NCBI GenBank assembly: GCA_033239005.1
Contig: BSQZ01000052.1
Location: 571,001-635,000 of the forward strand
Length of the DNA stretch: 64,000 nucleotides
Source: Lamellibrachia satsuma
Lineage: Eukaryota; Annelida; Polychaeta; Sabellida; Siboglinidae
Direction of reading: 5' to 3'
The notes under the pieces are model-generated. The model did no database searches. It worked only from the letters and a program-made list of their open reading frames with translations, and was not told where the DNA came from. Shown piece by piece: positions 14,160 through 39,425 of the stretch; the first letter of the stretch is position 1; every line of letters starts with the position of its first letter. The translations under genes and the position numbers were made by a program.

Positions 14160-15660
14160 ACTACAATTTTGTGCATCACTGCAAGAGCTAGGTTACACAC
14201 ATACTTCAATGCGTTAATACTTATTTTAAGTAAACCTATTTTCCTTAGAATGCATCACACATTCATAATTACTGTATACTATCCTAGTAGTTTATACTAG
14301 GATAACCACTATAACAATTGTTCCATTCCATCGTGGTCATAACTGAGTATACACAGGTTTTACTCCAACCTCCCTTTCTTCGGATGTCTGGCTTCTTTAA
14401 GCGCAACCATTCATATTACTCGTAAAGAAATATGTTCTGCACAATTAAAACAACATGATTTTTTTCGTCTCCCCAAATGCTCGTTTACTGAATATCGAAC
14501 GACCGTTGTGTGTTAAAAGTTCTCAACTTTCTTGATCGATTCGGATCGTGTGCATTACGAACTTTTGATTTAAACATTTCACCAAAATCTACTTAACCTA
14601 CAAAACAGAATAGTTCTATTCATATCATCAGAATTTCCCAAACAGTGCAAGATCGTAAACGTTGAAGCATGAATGATGACGCCGTATACATCACGAGGTG
14701 ATGCTACCCCACGGGCGGTATCCACCCAGACACGATGTGACAATAGTGTTCGGGTGAAGTGAAGCGTGACGAACGATTCCGTGTATGGGAGCACACGACG
14801 TGCTGCCAACCAGGGAGTGCTGCTCAGGTTGAGGACAACTGAACGACACATTAAAGTGTTTTATATTGGCGACAACTTAGAGTTACGGTTGACATATCTA
14901 CAGCGGGCGGCCGTGCGTGAATGCGTCATTTAGTTGGCGTCGCTCGGCTAACTTCTGCACCAGTGGTTAGAATAGACATCATTTGTCAAACAAGTTTCTT
15001 GCACCACTCGCTGTATGACCGACTACGTCGATGGCATAGGAAAGATATTGTGTGTATCGTCGCACGAACACGGACAGCGGTAGTTTTACTACGTGAGGTC
15101 GTCGTCGAGTGTTATGAAGAAGACGAGGCCAACGATGACATAGCAAGAGAACTGTAGGTACAAAACGCACCATATCTAATATTTAATTGTTGACCAGAAG
15201 GTTAGATTCGGCAACTTATGCTCTACCCCACACGGGCTCGATAGGAATCGCCGAATCGGTGAATCATATAACAATAGTTTAACTGTCACCTCGATGAAGG
15301 GCGAAACTCGTGTCTTACATGTCACACCCACACCACGACACGTCTAACTAATACTTGAACATATATCACATTATCAATAATGACTGTACCAGAATAACGG
15401 AAACGTATTTTTTAAAGAATATTTTAGTGGTAACATTTACAGATTCGATCGTGTTAGTGGATTCCAAAATACTAGAAATGACGGTTCATGAGCAATAGTA
15501 TGAATTTCTGATATTGGAAATTCCATTTTGAGTAATTGACAGTCCATATTGCGACCAGGCGATTGCACTGTTTCGATTATTTTTGTCTAATTTGTATGCT
15601 TTATATACAATTGGTCAGTCACCAATTATTCAGAAATTGTAACACACACGAGTGCAAATT
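14160..15660. other. No recognisable gene
   Basis: Open frames at 14579-14851 (minus) and 14921-15157 (plus) are short, with no recognisable motif. I see no retroelement motif here. Confidence 0.45.
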
Positions 15661-15672
15661 ATTAATAATAGT

Positions 15673-16066
15673 TTGACATGGTTTGTATGGTACATCTCGT
15701 AGCGGTTCCAATGAGTCCAAATTGACATGGTTTGTATGGTACATCTCGTAGCGGTTCCAATGAGTCCAAATTGACATGGTTTGTATGGTACATCTCGTAG
15801 CGGTTCCAATGAGTCCAAATTGACATGGTTTGTATGGTACATCTCGTAGCGGTTCCAATGAGTCCAAATTGACATGGTTTGTATGGTACATCTCGTAGCG
15901 GTTCCAATGAGTCCAAATTGACATGGTTTGTATGGTACATCTCGTAGCGGTTCCAATGAGTCCAAATTGACATGGTTTGTATGGTACATCTCGTAGCGGT
16001 TCCAATGAGTCCAAATTGACATGGTTTATATGGTACATCTCGTAGCGGTTCCAATGAGTACAAATT
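15673..16066. repeat. 49-bp minisatellite, 8 copies
   Basis: Unit GACATGGTTTGTATGGTACA followed by TCTCGTAGCGGTTCCAATGA and GTCCAAATT, repeated eight times with almost no variation. Only the last copy differs, at two positions near 16028 and 16060. Because 49 is not a multiple of three and the minus strand of the unit has no stop in any frame, three overlapping minus-strand frames stay open through it (129-229 codons). These are not genes. Confidence 0.97.
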
Positions 16067-16595
16067 GTGACCCTGTCTGCGAAGGCCCGGATGAAAACAT
16101 AAGATGTGCCACACTGATCCGCGAACATAGCCTTCGCAGTATCCATATTCATGACACATTCATAGTTTACAGCGGTGACGTTTTGGGAGGAAATAAAAAA
16201 TGCACACCAGGATAAAATGACCAAAACCAGAATGTGATGTGACCGTAATAAATTCACAAAAACGAAGTCACCTTTAAAAGTAGAACAACTAATTCCTTTT
16301 TTATTCACTTTGGGTCACATCCTAATTGAGAAAGTCCAACTATGTTGGCATTTTACTGCATACAGCGATGACATTTTCGTTATACAACTTTTCAAATTAA
16401 TTTTAACAGCAACATCTCAAAAAAGATTACTTTGCTGAATGTGGCTTCTTGACGTGTTCAATAGTACAACCGTAACATTCTTTTAACTGCATTGTTCTTC
16501 CGCATTTTGATTTCGCCTCCACAGAGAATCGAGAAAACAGCACGCTATGTCTGTGTTTATGATGATAACTAATTCTACAAAGTCATAGTTGAAAA
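16067..16595. other. No recognisable gene
   Basis: AT-rich unique sequence with nothing recognised. Confidence 0.5.
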
Positions 16596-16599
16596 ATCA

Positions 16600-17470
<871 letters not shown>

Positions 17471-17499
17471 TATACAGACATACAGACCGACAGAGATAC

Positions 17500-18290
17500 A
17501 GACGGGCGGGCGGGCAGGCAGGCAGGCAGACAGAGCACGCGGTACCATACAATCATTATAGGGCTGCACAATTATGAAAGACTGCGCCTGACGTACTAGA
17601 CAGTAAATGGCCTAGTAGACATCCACAAAGAAAAGCAATTTAAAACCAGCTGTGCAAAGAGCCCATCGTAGTCACACTTTCTAATATGGTACGAGTCATT
17701 GAAAGGGAAGTTGCCTCTTTTTTAGCGGCGTCCGTCCGTCTAGGAACAACACACATACTGCCAGACAGACGTTTGCCTGGCCGTGACACCAGGTCGGTCG
17801 GTCGTGACCGCCTCAGTGGTTTCCACAATAAGTACAGTCGTTTCTACGAAACTCCTTCAGCCGTGACAGCATAAAATCAACTGCCATGGGGAACACTGTG
17901 AGCATTCCGCATGATCGAATGTCAAACAACGCCGTCTATTAATTACATCCCCGCGTCCCCGACACCGGTCAAATGCCACGCCCCTGGCTAAGACGTTGCG
18001 TGTGTCCAGTGGAGGCGTTACCACAACAAAAATGCTTGCGAGGTTGCTAGAGAGTGCGTTGGCGTTCATGCGTAACACGTCTCGCTTCGTTGACGTCACG
18101 GTTCAAAAATTCCGCTTGACCGAGTGATCGATGTATTTGAAAGGCACTGTTGTACGTCAAGAGCTGTACATTGATGCTATTTTTAAGGGGAAATGACAAC
18201 CACACTCGCACCTGTTGTACTGTTCATGTTCTGGTTGACATACATATGACCTCGAGTCATCGACCCGCCGGATCTGTATATTCACGACAT
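17500..18290. other. No recognisable gene
   Basis: Unique-looking sequence with short open frames only, and no recognised motif. Confidence 0.45.
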
Positions 18291-18296
18291 ATACAT

Positions 18297-18440
18297 GTGT
18301 GTGCGTGCGTGCGTGTGTGTGTGCGTGCGTGTGTGTGTGCGTGCGTGCGTGCGTGTGTGTGTGTGTATGTGTGTGTGTGTGCGTGCGTGCGTGTGTGTGT
18401 GCGGGTGTGCGTGCGTGCGTGCGTGCGTGCGTGCGTATAC
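18297..18440. repeat. (GTGC)n / (GT)n microsatellite
   Basis: Alternating GTGC and GT runs, imperfect, with an ACGT-rich tail to about 18490. Confidence 0.95.
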
Positions 18441-18499
18441 GTGCGTATATGGACATATGGACGTACGTGCGTGTACATGCGTGCATGTATGTGTTTATT

Positions 18500-19712
18500 G
18501 AACACTGTGTGCATGCGTGGGTGGGAAAGGGACTTTCTATGTGGCATATTATGAAGACGTGAAATGATGCAGACTGGTGCATAATTACTCTAATGCGCTA
18601 CACTATTTTTAAAACAAGCCAAATACAGGTATGCTGTGGCCAGTCAACTAAAAAGGGGCCTTTGATCTCGTGTCTCGTGGGTGTGACTGCGACATATGAC
18701 TTCATCTGTTTCAGAAGTTAATTCAACTGCATATAACGTTATGTAATTACCTGCAAACTCTTCGACAAACTTGGGCTGCAGACCTAAACAAGTACAGGTT
18801 TTCACTAACGTCTAAAACTGTCGAATGGACAAGCACCATGCATAGAAATGGTAAACGGGCACATGGAGACAGGTCATGGCATGCGGTTGGGGTAATACAC
18901 TCACACATTGAATCGTGGTAAATTATGCAACGGACACTAGGCACATAAGTCAGGACGAGGACGCACCAGAAGGTTCGTGAGACCCCTGTTGTTATGTTAA
19001 TAAGCCGCGAGGGGGAGGAATGAACATAGGCACTCATATTAATTATTATGTTCTCCTACTACCAGAAGATGGCAGCACCATATATGCTACATCTTGGTCA
19101 AACCGATCTGCAAGATTCTTTTCTGAGCCTACATCGAAGTAGCTTTTTTGTATTAACTCGAATATTTGAACGTGGTTCTTCCAATCGATACCAGTAATGC
19201 TAAACTCACCGGACATTTCGAACGACGTCAGATTGACTGTTTCTATACTGGAGCACCAGACGGCAGTACGATCGGTAGCTGAACAGCTAGTGAGATATAT
19301 CTACCATCGTGGTCCGTCGTGTCACGTAATAATTTCCCTCGTTCTGTTGGTTTGATTTTCGTTCTCCTTTCTTAATACAACTGCCAGCTGATCGGAGTAT
19401 GGGAGTTGGACGCAATATCGTAATAGTTGGCGGTTGAAACACATTACAGAGGTTAGGCGAATATGCTTGGAAATGTTCAATGTAGCACGTATGTGAGCAA
19501 TGACACGGTACATGGCCGCAGAGGGCCTTGTTTGTGTAGTGGCTATACTTTATGCCTACGATATAAACAATCTGCAATCACTCTATATATAATTTATAAT
19601 GTAATGACTTGTTTATACTATGCATCCTACTTATGTCATAATTAAGTATATATTCTTCTTGGCTAATCGCGTATTGTCACAATAATAAGGGCGCCACTTT
19701 GTTACAAAAGTA

Positions 19713-19715
<3 letters not shown>
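18500..19715. other. No recognisable gene
   Basis: No domain, splice chain or repeat match recognised. The longest frames (18747-19037 and 19287-19577, both minus, 96 codons) have no supporting feature. Confidence 0.45.

Positions 19716-19717
<2 letters not shown>

Positions 19718-19790
<73 letters not shown>
19718..19790. repeat. (AT)n microsatellite
   Basis: About 36 AT units. It is followed by an imperfect ATTTGCATTTG-rich stretch (19800-19960), itself partly palindromic and perhaps a decayed repeat. Confidence 0.95.
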
Positions 19791-19794
<4 letters not shown>

Positions 19795-20239
19795 CAGGCT
19801 TGGGTTCAAATACAAATGCATTTACATTTGAAAATGTCGCATTTTCATTTACATTTAAATGCAGTGTCATCTCCTGCTCTGCATTTGCACTCTCCTGCTC
19901 TGCGTTTGCTTTTGAATCAAAACATTTGCAGCTGCATCAGAAACATTTGTATTTGAATAAGAAATTGCCAGCCCCAAATGTTTACTTTAGACAGATTTGC
20001 AGGAGCCCTGATTATTCAACATATCTCCCTACCAATGGACATGTTATTGTAGAAAGCCTTCAATTCCTAACTGCTTGAGTGACCAGCCCACCCTAGTTGG
20101 TAGTATTTATGTGCTCATCTATGCTAAGCGTATCTTTGAAATGCAATCAGTGAAGTCCAGGCAGCCTTTTGAAATCCATGGTCACAATCATCACAAATAT
20201 TTTTGGTATACACAATCTCAATTTAAAACAATATTTAAC

Positions 20240-20720
20240 AAGAGTTGCCATCCAAGCCAAATGCCCAGATGGCAAGTGGACAAGGAAGCCATTGGTTTAT
20301 CGAGAGTCCGACAATGTTCATCTACGTGCAACCCGCCCTCCTGAGATATGTGTCAACCTTGTTTTTAAACATATTCACGCTGCTAGCAGTTACACAATCT
20401 GTAGACAATTTGTTCCATTAACTTATCGTCCTCTGTAAGAACGAGTGCTTCCTGATATCCAATCTACACTGATCCTTTACTAATTTTACCTGATGTCCTC
20501 TAGTTCTACTATCTTTCTTGAGTGAGAAAAACATATTTCTATCAATATTTTCATACCCATTCAATATCCTACAAAAACTTCAATCTGATCTCCTCTTAGC
20601 CTCATTGTCTCTATAGTTGTTAAACCACATTCTTTCAGACGTTCTTCATAACTAAGGTCTCTAAGTTCTGGAATAATTGTAGATGCTCTCCTCTGTATGC
20701 GTTCAAGCGTATCTATATCC
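20240..20720 (-). mobile_element. CR1-like retrotransposon 3' end
   Basis: On the minus strand from 20715 downward, two or three frames read ERIQRRASTIIPELRDLSYE, then LRGDQI, then RGHQVKLVKDQCRLDIRKHS, the thumb and C-terminal region seen also at 701-1240. The sequence continues into the terminal FKTRLTHISGG-like segment at about 20370 and the 3' UTR tail GATGGCAAGTGGACAAGG at 20265. Frame breaks and stops show it is dead. This copy anchors the tails at 11640, 12190 and 30985. Confidence 0.75.
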
Positions 20721-20724
20721 TTTT

Positions 20725-21413
20725 TACTAAATGTAATGTTATGTAATCATCTTAGCAATGATGCATTTCATTTAATAATTTGGATTGCTTTGTTTGGATT
20801 ATTGTCACCCAGAAACTGACCATTCTTAAGCAGATGGTAACATTAAGACTAGGCCTGCAAAATGTCACTGTAGTGACCACGATCACCATAAACAATACGA
20901 CACCATACACTTAACACAGTTTTGTGTTAAGTGTATGAATGACGTTATATGTTTACTATTGTTTGTATTTTATTTCAGTAATTATATCACTATGCTCTTT
21001 CTTCCCACAAAGTGCTAAGTCTCTGCTACAGACAGTAAAGCCAAAGTATTTCTAAGCAAATTTGCCAGACCATTCAGGTCTTATCTCATGGTCTTTCTGA
21101 GTGGACAAGGTTTATTTACAGAGATTGGGCAATCAAGGGCAGCTGCCTGATCATTCCCGTTATGTGGAAAAGAAGCCTACCCACTTGAATACATCCACTG
21201 TTTATCCAAAGCTAGTGTTCAACCCAAAGGTTTCCCTAATTAAATATGTCATCTATAATGCTCTTACATGTCCTTTAAGTGTAATATTTTTTTATTGATT
21301 ACTGACACATTACTTAGTGATAAAGCATCTGTTTTATGTAACTATGTTTAAACTGGTGTGTACTTTGTTGCATATTTCAGTCATAAAAACACTATATATA
21401 TATCTGTTTTATG

Positions 21414-21460
<47 letters not shown>

Positions 21461-22220
21461 CTACATTTTTATCAAGATAAGTGTTGTCATTTGGCTATAT
21501 GTTGTTACATCGGTACCCATTTTTTTATATATACTTAGACCTCAGATAATACGTAGTGACAACTGACAAGTAAGACGAGTTTTGAAACAACCCTTCCCTG
21601 ATGTCAGTCTGTTGAGAAATCCGATTACGCAGCCAACGAGAAAAGCACGCATGGAGAGAGAAAAAGAAAAGACTGCGGTCGTCGTTTCTGAAAAGTCTTT
21701 CGGAATGGAACACAAGCATTCAAATGCGCCTGTGCGTGGTAAAGAATAATTTTGTTGGCCAATATGTTTTATTATAATCCAGTGTTGTCTACACAGGAAA
21801 CTCACTGGTCTACTATATGTTTATATAAGTGTGTTATATACGCATTATATAAAAGCTTTGGTGCAGCGCAATTAGTAACCCGTTAAAGGAGCTGACCTGC
21901 ACCGGGCGACCCGTAGCCACGAGCTCTCACTTGGTCGACGAGGCATTGTTTATCAAGGTCCACTGATTTTAAAAGATGACGCAAGCGCCAGCACAAAACA
22001 TTCATGTGGTTAATATACAACGAAGACGGTCATGGTTGATATAACAGCGCGCACATTGACCCTACAGTGGGGTCTACCCTGGTGCAGGTGGACTTCGACA
22101 AAACGGACAAGGACGTCTTTGTAGATAGTCCAAGCAACCACGTTCTAAACAAGGCACTAATGAGAGACAACAGTGAACAAGTTGTTTATCGTGCGTGTGT
22201 GAGTGTGTGCGTGATGTTAG
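20725..22220. other. No recognisable gene; short (AT)n at 21418-21455
   Basis: AT-rich sequence. One dinucleotide run, and no coding signal that I recognise. Confidence 0.5.
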
Positions 22221-22226
22221 ACTGTT

Positions 22227-22423
22227 AGTTCTCAGATCGTATCAAACCAAGGTTGGGGCTGTTAACTCTCCAATTGTACCAAATCATACGTAGCTCCAGC
22301 AATAGTTGAAACTATTAGTTTTCCAGTTGCACCAAACCAAGAGTGGCTCCAGGCGTAATTGAGATTGTTAGTTTTTCAATTGTTCAAACCACAAGTAGTT
22401 CAAACCGTGGTTGAGGCTGTTAA
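22227..22423. repeat. 53-bp tandem repeat, left part, split by a MITE
   Basis: Diverged units of about 53 bp, each starting GTTAA/GTTAG, then YTCYCCARTTGTACCAAA, a TAGYTCCAG centre and a GTTGARRCT end. About 3.7 units lie here, and the next unit resumes at 23083-23136 after the insertion. Confidence 0.75.
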
Positions 22424-23078
22424 GGCTTAAGCCCCTCACAGTGAGAAGTTAGTCCGGAATAAGTCAAGTTATGCCGGAAGAAAACCACTGCGAAAGCTAT
22501 TTAATCCGGATTAGTTATTCCGCTAAAATACTCGGGTTAGTGTTTCGGGAGAAAAGGTATCCCGGCATAACTGCACTGTGAAAGGGAGAAGCTTCTTAGT
22601 TCGACGCTAGGTAGCGCTGTGTAAACTCAGATCTCGCGCGAATTCGGAAGCGTCATTCACCTTGGTTTCTTCTATTTCGTATAACGACAACAACAAGTTC
22701 GAGTTCTAGTACTATCATTATGGTATGGTCCTGGTATTGTGCTTCCGCCATCTCGAACGTAGTTTGCCACTCAATCTTGCCGAACTCGAGCCATTCTCGA
22801 GGAATGAAACTGAATTAAAAACTGCGTGAACACGACAAAAAAGAGACAATAAACATACTGCTCAGTAGCCCCCATTTTGCGAAAATGTCCTCGTTATACC
22901 ATCACGAGATTATACAATTTCGCCATCTAGCGACTATTCTCTTCGAAAACAGCGGCTATTCCGCTAGTTCGCTGATCCGAAATAACTTTTCACCGTGAAA
23001 GCGATTGCTTATCGCGCGGTAAAATTCCTCTCGCTATTTTTGATTAGTTAATCCGAAACAACTTACTGTGAAAACAGC
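22424..23078. mobile_element. MITE-like element with TTAA target duplication
   Basis: A 655-bp segment bounded by TTAA on both sides (22420-22423 and 23079-23082). Removing it joins GGCTG-TTAA-GTTCTCCAACTG, which restores the 53-bp tandem unit seen at 22260, so the empty site is visible in the sequence. The ends are imperfect inverted repeats sharing CACAGTRAG, AGTT and CGGAWTAA (start about 22434-22465; end, inverted, about 23040-23072). There is no transposase frame. A TTAA target fits piggyBac-type mobilisation, but other TTAA-using families are possible. Confidence 0.7.
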
Positions 23079-23335
23079 TTAAGTTCTCCAACTGTACTAA
23101 ACCACAAGTAGCCCCAGCGATGTTTGAGACTTAATTCTGTGCCAACTTTTGTCGTGATTCGTTGATTATGTTTGGTGTGTGCACAATTAAAATCGCAGTT
23201 TTAAGAGTGAGGGAGGGGAGGGTTGGGTGGGAGGGAGGGAAGGAGGGGGAGGGAGAGAGAGTCCACGACATTATACAAATTTACCCCTTGTGTTAGGGTA
23301 TTTACTTCCTCTGGCATAGACACCGGGTAGAAGAA

Positions 23336-23460
23336 CCAACAGCTCTTACCGTCTCTTCCGAAATATGCAGGCAAAGTGTGGTGAACGAAGTTGCCTATGC
23401 TTCGAAACAGAATCACAGTGGACGTGAACCCGGTTCTCTCGACCTGCCACGGCGCCCCGC
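23336..23460 (-). mobile_element. SINE copy (family with 7845, 26240, 26510, 26968)
   Basis: On the minus strand it reads GGCGCCGTGG, GTCGAGAGAACCGGGTTCAC, then TTTCGAAGCATAGGCAACTT, then CGTTCACCACACTTTGCC and a TTTCGGAAGAG end. This follows the head-to-body order of the copy at 26510. The B box GGTTCACGTCC is slightly degenerate. It lies about 540 bp upstream of the SAM gene's proposed start codon. Confidence 0.7.
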
Positions 23461-23995
23461 TTTATTATAGAAGTGCATAACCGGACTGTTCTGGTTGACA
23501 ATTGGAGACGCCTGCGTCAGGCATCAAAAATGGAATGTGGACCAGTGTTCATACCGGTATCTTGACAGCGGGTCCAGCCTTGCTTTGAGCGTCACGCTTG
23601 TCTGTTGTCAGCCGTCACAGCCGTACCGTTGACACTTTATCACACTATATTGGTCGGAGGACGTTCACCTCGCCGGCAACGTGACCTAAATTACGCGCAC
23701 AGTGACGCTATGTGCAATAGTGTGTACTATTGGGGACACGGTTAACTGACTTATAAGTTGTTGCGCTGCATAAGTTGCAAAGCTTAACACTAGAGCAGCG
23801 AGCGCCGGCGAGATAACTGCGTCTCGCCGTACCTTGTTTTTCTAATGAATCGACGACTTACGTAACTCGGTGACATTTAATAAACGGCTATTTCTGAGAA
23901 TGGTAGACAACACATATACGATTCAGTCTGTGATGACCCGCTAGGACAGTAGTTTGTAGTGACAGCGGCTGTCGTTCAGAGAAACAAGATCGACG

Positions 23996-35851
<11,856 letters not shown>

Positions 35852-38800
35852 CGCGAGCGACGTCAACTCGTATCGCTGTTTCCTGTGATACAAGGACGAC
35901 ACGAGCCAGAGGCAGTTATAGGCGAAGCTTGCTGCTATAATCTACTTGGACACCAAGGAAGACGAACAGTTATTGTGAACAGTTTCTGATTGTGTTTTGT
36001 GACTTAGAGGTCCCGAACAAAATAACTGCAGTGTATTTAATTGTGACGGTCAAGAATTTTCTTTGTAATTTTAGTGGCGATCGCTTATCCCGGTGCACTG
36101 CACTGGTGTAGTGATACTGTCGTATCACAGTATCACAGTTCAAATACTATTAACTATAATACTTTATGCACTGAAGCGAAGTGAAAGTCGAAACCGGGTT
36201 TTCTAGTTGTCTTCAAACCCTACAAGATTTTCCAAAACAGTTTTGTCGAATGCTAATGACTCATAGAAAAAACAACAACCGTATTTTTATAGACATGTCC
36301 CAACGGCGGTTATTAAAAGTTATCGGTCGCTGTTGGAATCACAGGCGTTACCCGGTTATGATGATTCAGTATCATAAGGTCGTGCAAAGTGTTAAAAGGC
36401 CCGTGTTCAACACTTCTATGCAGGTCTCCATTGTGCAGTGGGGCATGAACTGAGATTGAATATGTGTGCAAGCATGCTGAACGCAGGGGAGTTGGTCGGT
36501 CCAAAGCAATGTGCAATTTGACCCTGCGCATGCGTACAACGGTTGTTTTTATTGCAACGTGCGACCAAGCGTGACGTTTAACCTACGCCTGTCGTGTTAT
36601 ACCATGCGTGAAAATTACACGCTGGCATAACGTCATCGGGTGAGGTGTGTGGTAGGGGGTGAGGGTGGGGGTTGTTAGGTGGTGGGGCGCGACAAAGTCG
36701 TTGCTCGAGCAAGTCTCAGGACCAATGGAGCGGACACAATCCCAGTGCTTGCTAATAATACGCTCCGTGTTATCGTCCCTTGAGTGTCAACGAAGGCAAT
36801 GCTGGAGATGGCCTCGCTAGAGATGCCAGCGATAGCGGTCATCGCTTAGGGGACTTCCCCGTATACCTCCAAGTTAGACATAACCATAAAATATGTCGTA
36901 CGCTATCGGTGAAATACAGGCCATGTTGTGGAGATAGATACAACACTCTCGAATCTAGTGCGGACTGTTTGATGTCTCGCGTCGCGTGTGTACCACAATG
37001 GAGAAGATGCTCGCGTAGTGGTCGTGCATTGAAGTACTAGATCTAATTCCCGTTGTCCTGGGGATACAACATCTATCCTGTACATGTGTAGCGTGTGTCA
37101 TAATGGTTGGATCGATAAAAATCGCTCGTGAAAACGAGCCGTTACTCTTCATGCTTGTCAGACTTCACAGGAAGTCGTAACATAGACATGTTCACGTGTA
37201 GTTAAAGTACGTCTATATAATACACATTATATTGTCACTGTATACCCATGTTATACCGTCATGTTGTCATACGGTCAGCGTTCAGAACTGTCATACATTC
37301 GGCGTTCAACACTCTCGTCAAAATCACACAGGTAGCTTCAATACGTAAGGCTTTATACCGTGGTGTACTGGGAGGGGGAGGGTGAAATCAGGCATAGCAC
37401 ACGACCTATTCACAGTGGATCATTTTGTATCAAAAACGATGCAACCGTGTGTATTCGTATATAATCATGATAAACATTATAACGTATGTGTAAATATAAA
37501 TGTTATATTTTGTATGAATTTAGTATATCATGTTTATAAACGTAACAGTGCCAACAATACGTTTGTGTTTCAGTAACTCGGCCTTTCTCAATATGGACGC
37601 CACGATATTTCCACCAAAAAGTACTATAAGCAAAACATGTTTGTTTTTAATCAGTAAGAGGTTTGTGAAAACAAAGCTACTAATTAGCGGTTTACAGGGA
37701 AAAGAAATCAGATTGTTATTCCCAATCCCTCTACCGTGTTTTCAACATGTTACTGGCATCAAACGCATGTTAATCTTAAAGCCAGTCAGTTAATACAGTA
37801 CACGACAAACGTACACAGTGAATAAATAATAACGGAAACATCGGAATTGGCGCCATATTGTTTTACTTATATTTCCCCGCGCTAACAAGGCATGATCACA
37901 TTTTAATGAAGAACGACACAATAAAGACAACAATGAATCGTTTACACATACATGATATGTTTAATACAGCAAAACTCACATACCACGTAGTAGTTGTTAA
38001 TGAGAGTTGTTGTACAGCAAAATATCCATGCACCTTTAGTAATACATAGATCTAATGCAACGTGTGGCTATTTTTCACTGAACTAGCGTTTTTGGTGGAG
38101 CATTTATGTTATCTGTCAATAATGTTGATATATATAAATTACAGAAACCGGTCCACTTCCTTGTTATCTTATTAACGTAGTATCTCGGTTGGTTCTAAAG
38201 TTGGTGATAGGTGGGCAGTGGCTTGGCGAGACAAGGTGCCGCTGGGACAAGAATAAAAATGCAGACCAATGGAATAGCTATGCTTAGATATAGAACCTTA
38301 TAATAATTTTACAATAATTTGCCCAACTGTGCTGCTGTCATTAGAAATTTGACATATAGATTTATATGCCGATTGCAATTCTAATTTTTTTTTTAATCTG
38401 TAGCATCATTAACAGTGATGTGAAGTACATGTCCAGAATCTGGAAGTACTGGTTTAATTCCTTGTACATTTTGTTGATGGTTGAATCAGCTATGCCATTT
38501 CATTCTGTACATCTGTAAATACTGTTAACAACACAACTATAGAACCATAATAACGAACTTGTATGTTGTATGGAATCTGCGAATAAAGCAATTATTATTG
38601 TTATCATTGACTTTGCTCCGACATCACAGTAGCAGTCGGCAACGTAAATATTGATAGACGCGGTTTAATGATTCAGCAACACGTCGACCCAAATTCACAT
38701 CTCCAATAATATTATATCCATAAATAATGGCATCTACTGATAACACATATACTTACAAAAATACTGCGCGTTCGGCAGCTAATACATAGACCAGTTCGGT

Positions 38801-39276
38801 CGCCAATAGGCCTACGTGTAGTAAACCAGGTCGGCCGCCTGTACTGACACAGGTATTGGTTAATGTGAATTTACTTACATTTGCTGTATTCAAGTAGAAT
38901 TATTGTACTTTTATATTTATGTAATATAACAGCGATGTGAAGACATAATTTATATTATAGAATTAGTGCACCATCTGCACTGATAGTTGCTGTTTTATAT
39001 AGACAAAACGATACGTGAAATTCACGTTAGTGCCACGTGTTTGAGAAATTAAATGTAAGCATGCACACCTGATGACTGAAGCGAACGTACTGGGCTTTTG
39101 TCAATATAATGTGTGTGACTCTTTTTTAAGTCAAAAAGTCTCCTAAAGAGCCGCCCCAAACAGTGCTGCCGCGGGCACTTGTCCCTTTAGTTATGCCAGT
39201 GGACATGGGAGGTGGACTCCCTCCACCCCCCTCCCCCCGTCTGGCATGTCCTCGGACCAGAACACGGCACATGTTG
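35852..39276. other. Intergenic region between convergent genes
   Basis: It must hold the 3' UTRs of the SAM gene (plus) and the transporter gene (minus). Open frames up to 90 codons have no known domain. A G-rich stretch lies at 36655-36685. I saw no tandem array or retroelement motif here, which makes it the longest repeat-poor part of the window. Confidence 0.5.
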
Positions 39277-39425
39277 TCATGGGGTGGCGCCGCCTGGCGA
39301 ATGGACGGTGTCCGACGTGGGCGAGGAGACGCGACTCGCCAGGAGCAGCATGCGGTGTTCGTCCGGCTGTTCTCCCGCGGCCAGGCGGCTGTGTGACGCG
39401 CCGTACGCCGCGTAGATCGCCGCCC
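39277..39425 (-). CDS. Transporter exon 4 (stop)
   Basis: Acceptor CGATGCAG. G+GG completes Gly, then AAIYAAYGASHSRLAAGEQP and a polar tail ending ATP-TGA at 39277. The IYxxYGxxHS pattern is the usual end of the last CAT helix, which strongly supports this join. Confidence 0.85.

Noticed and set aside
15619..16308. 229-codon minus frame with HWNRYEMYHTNHVN repeats
   Set aside because: It is a by-product of the 49-bp minisatellite; the same repeat is open in all three minus frames.
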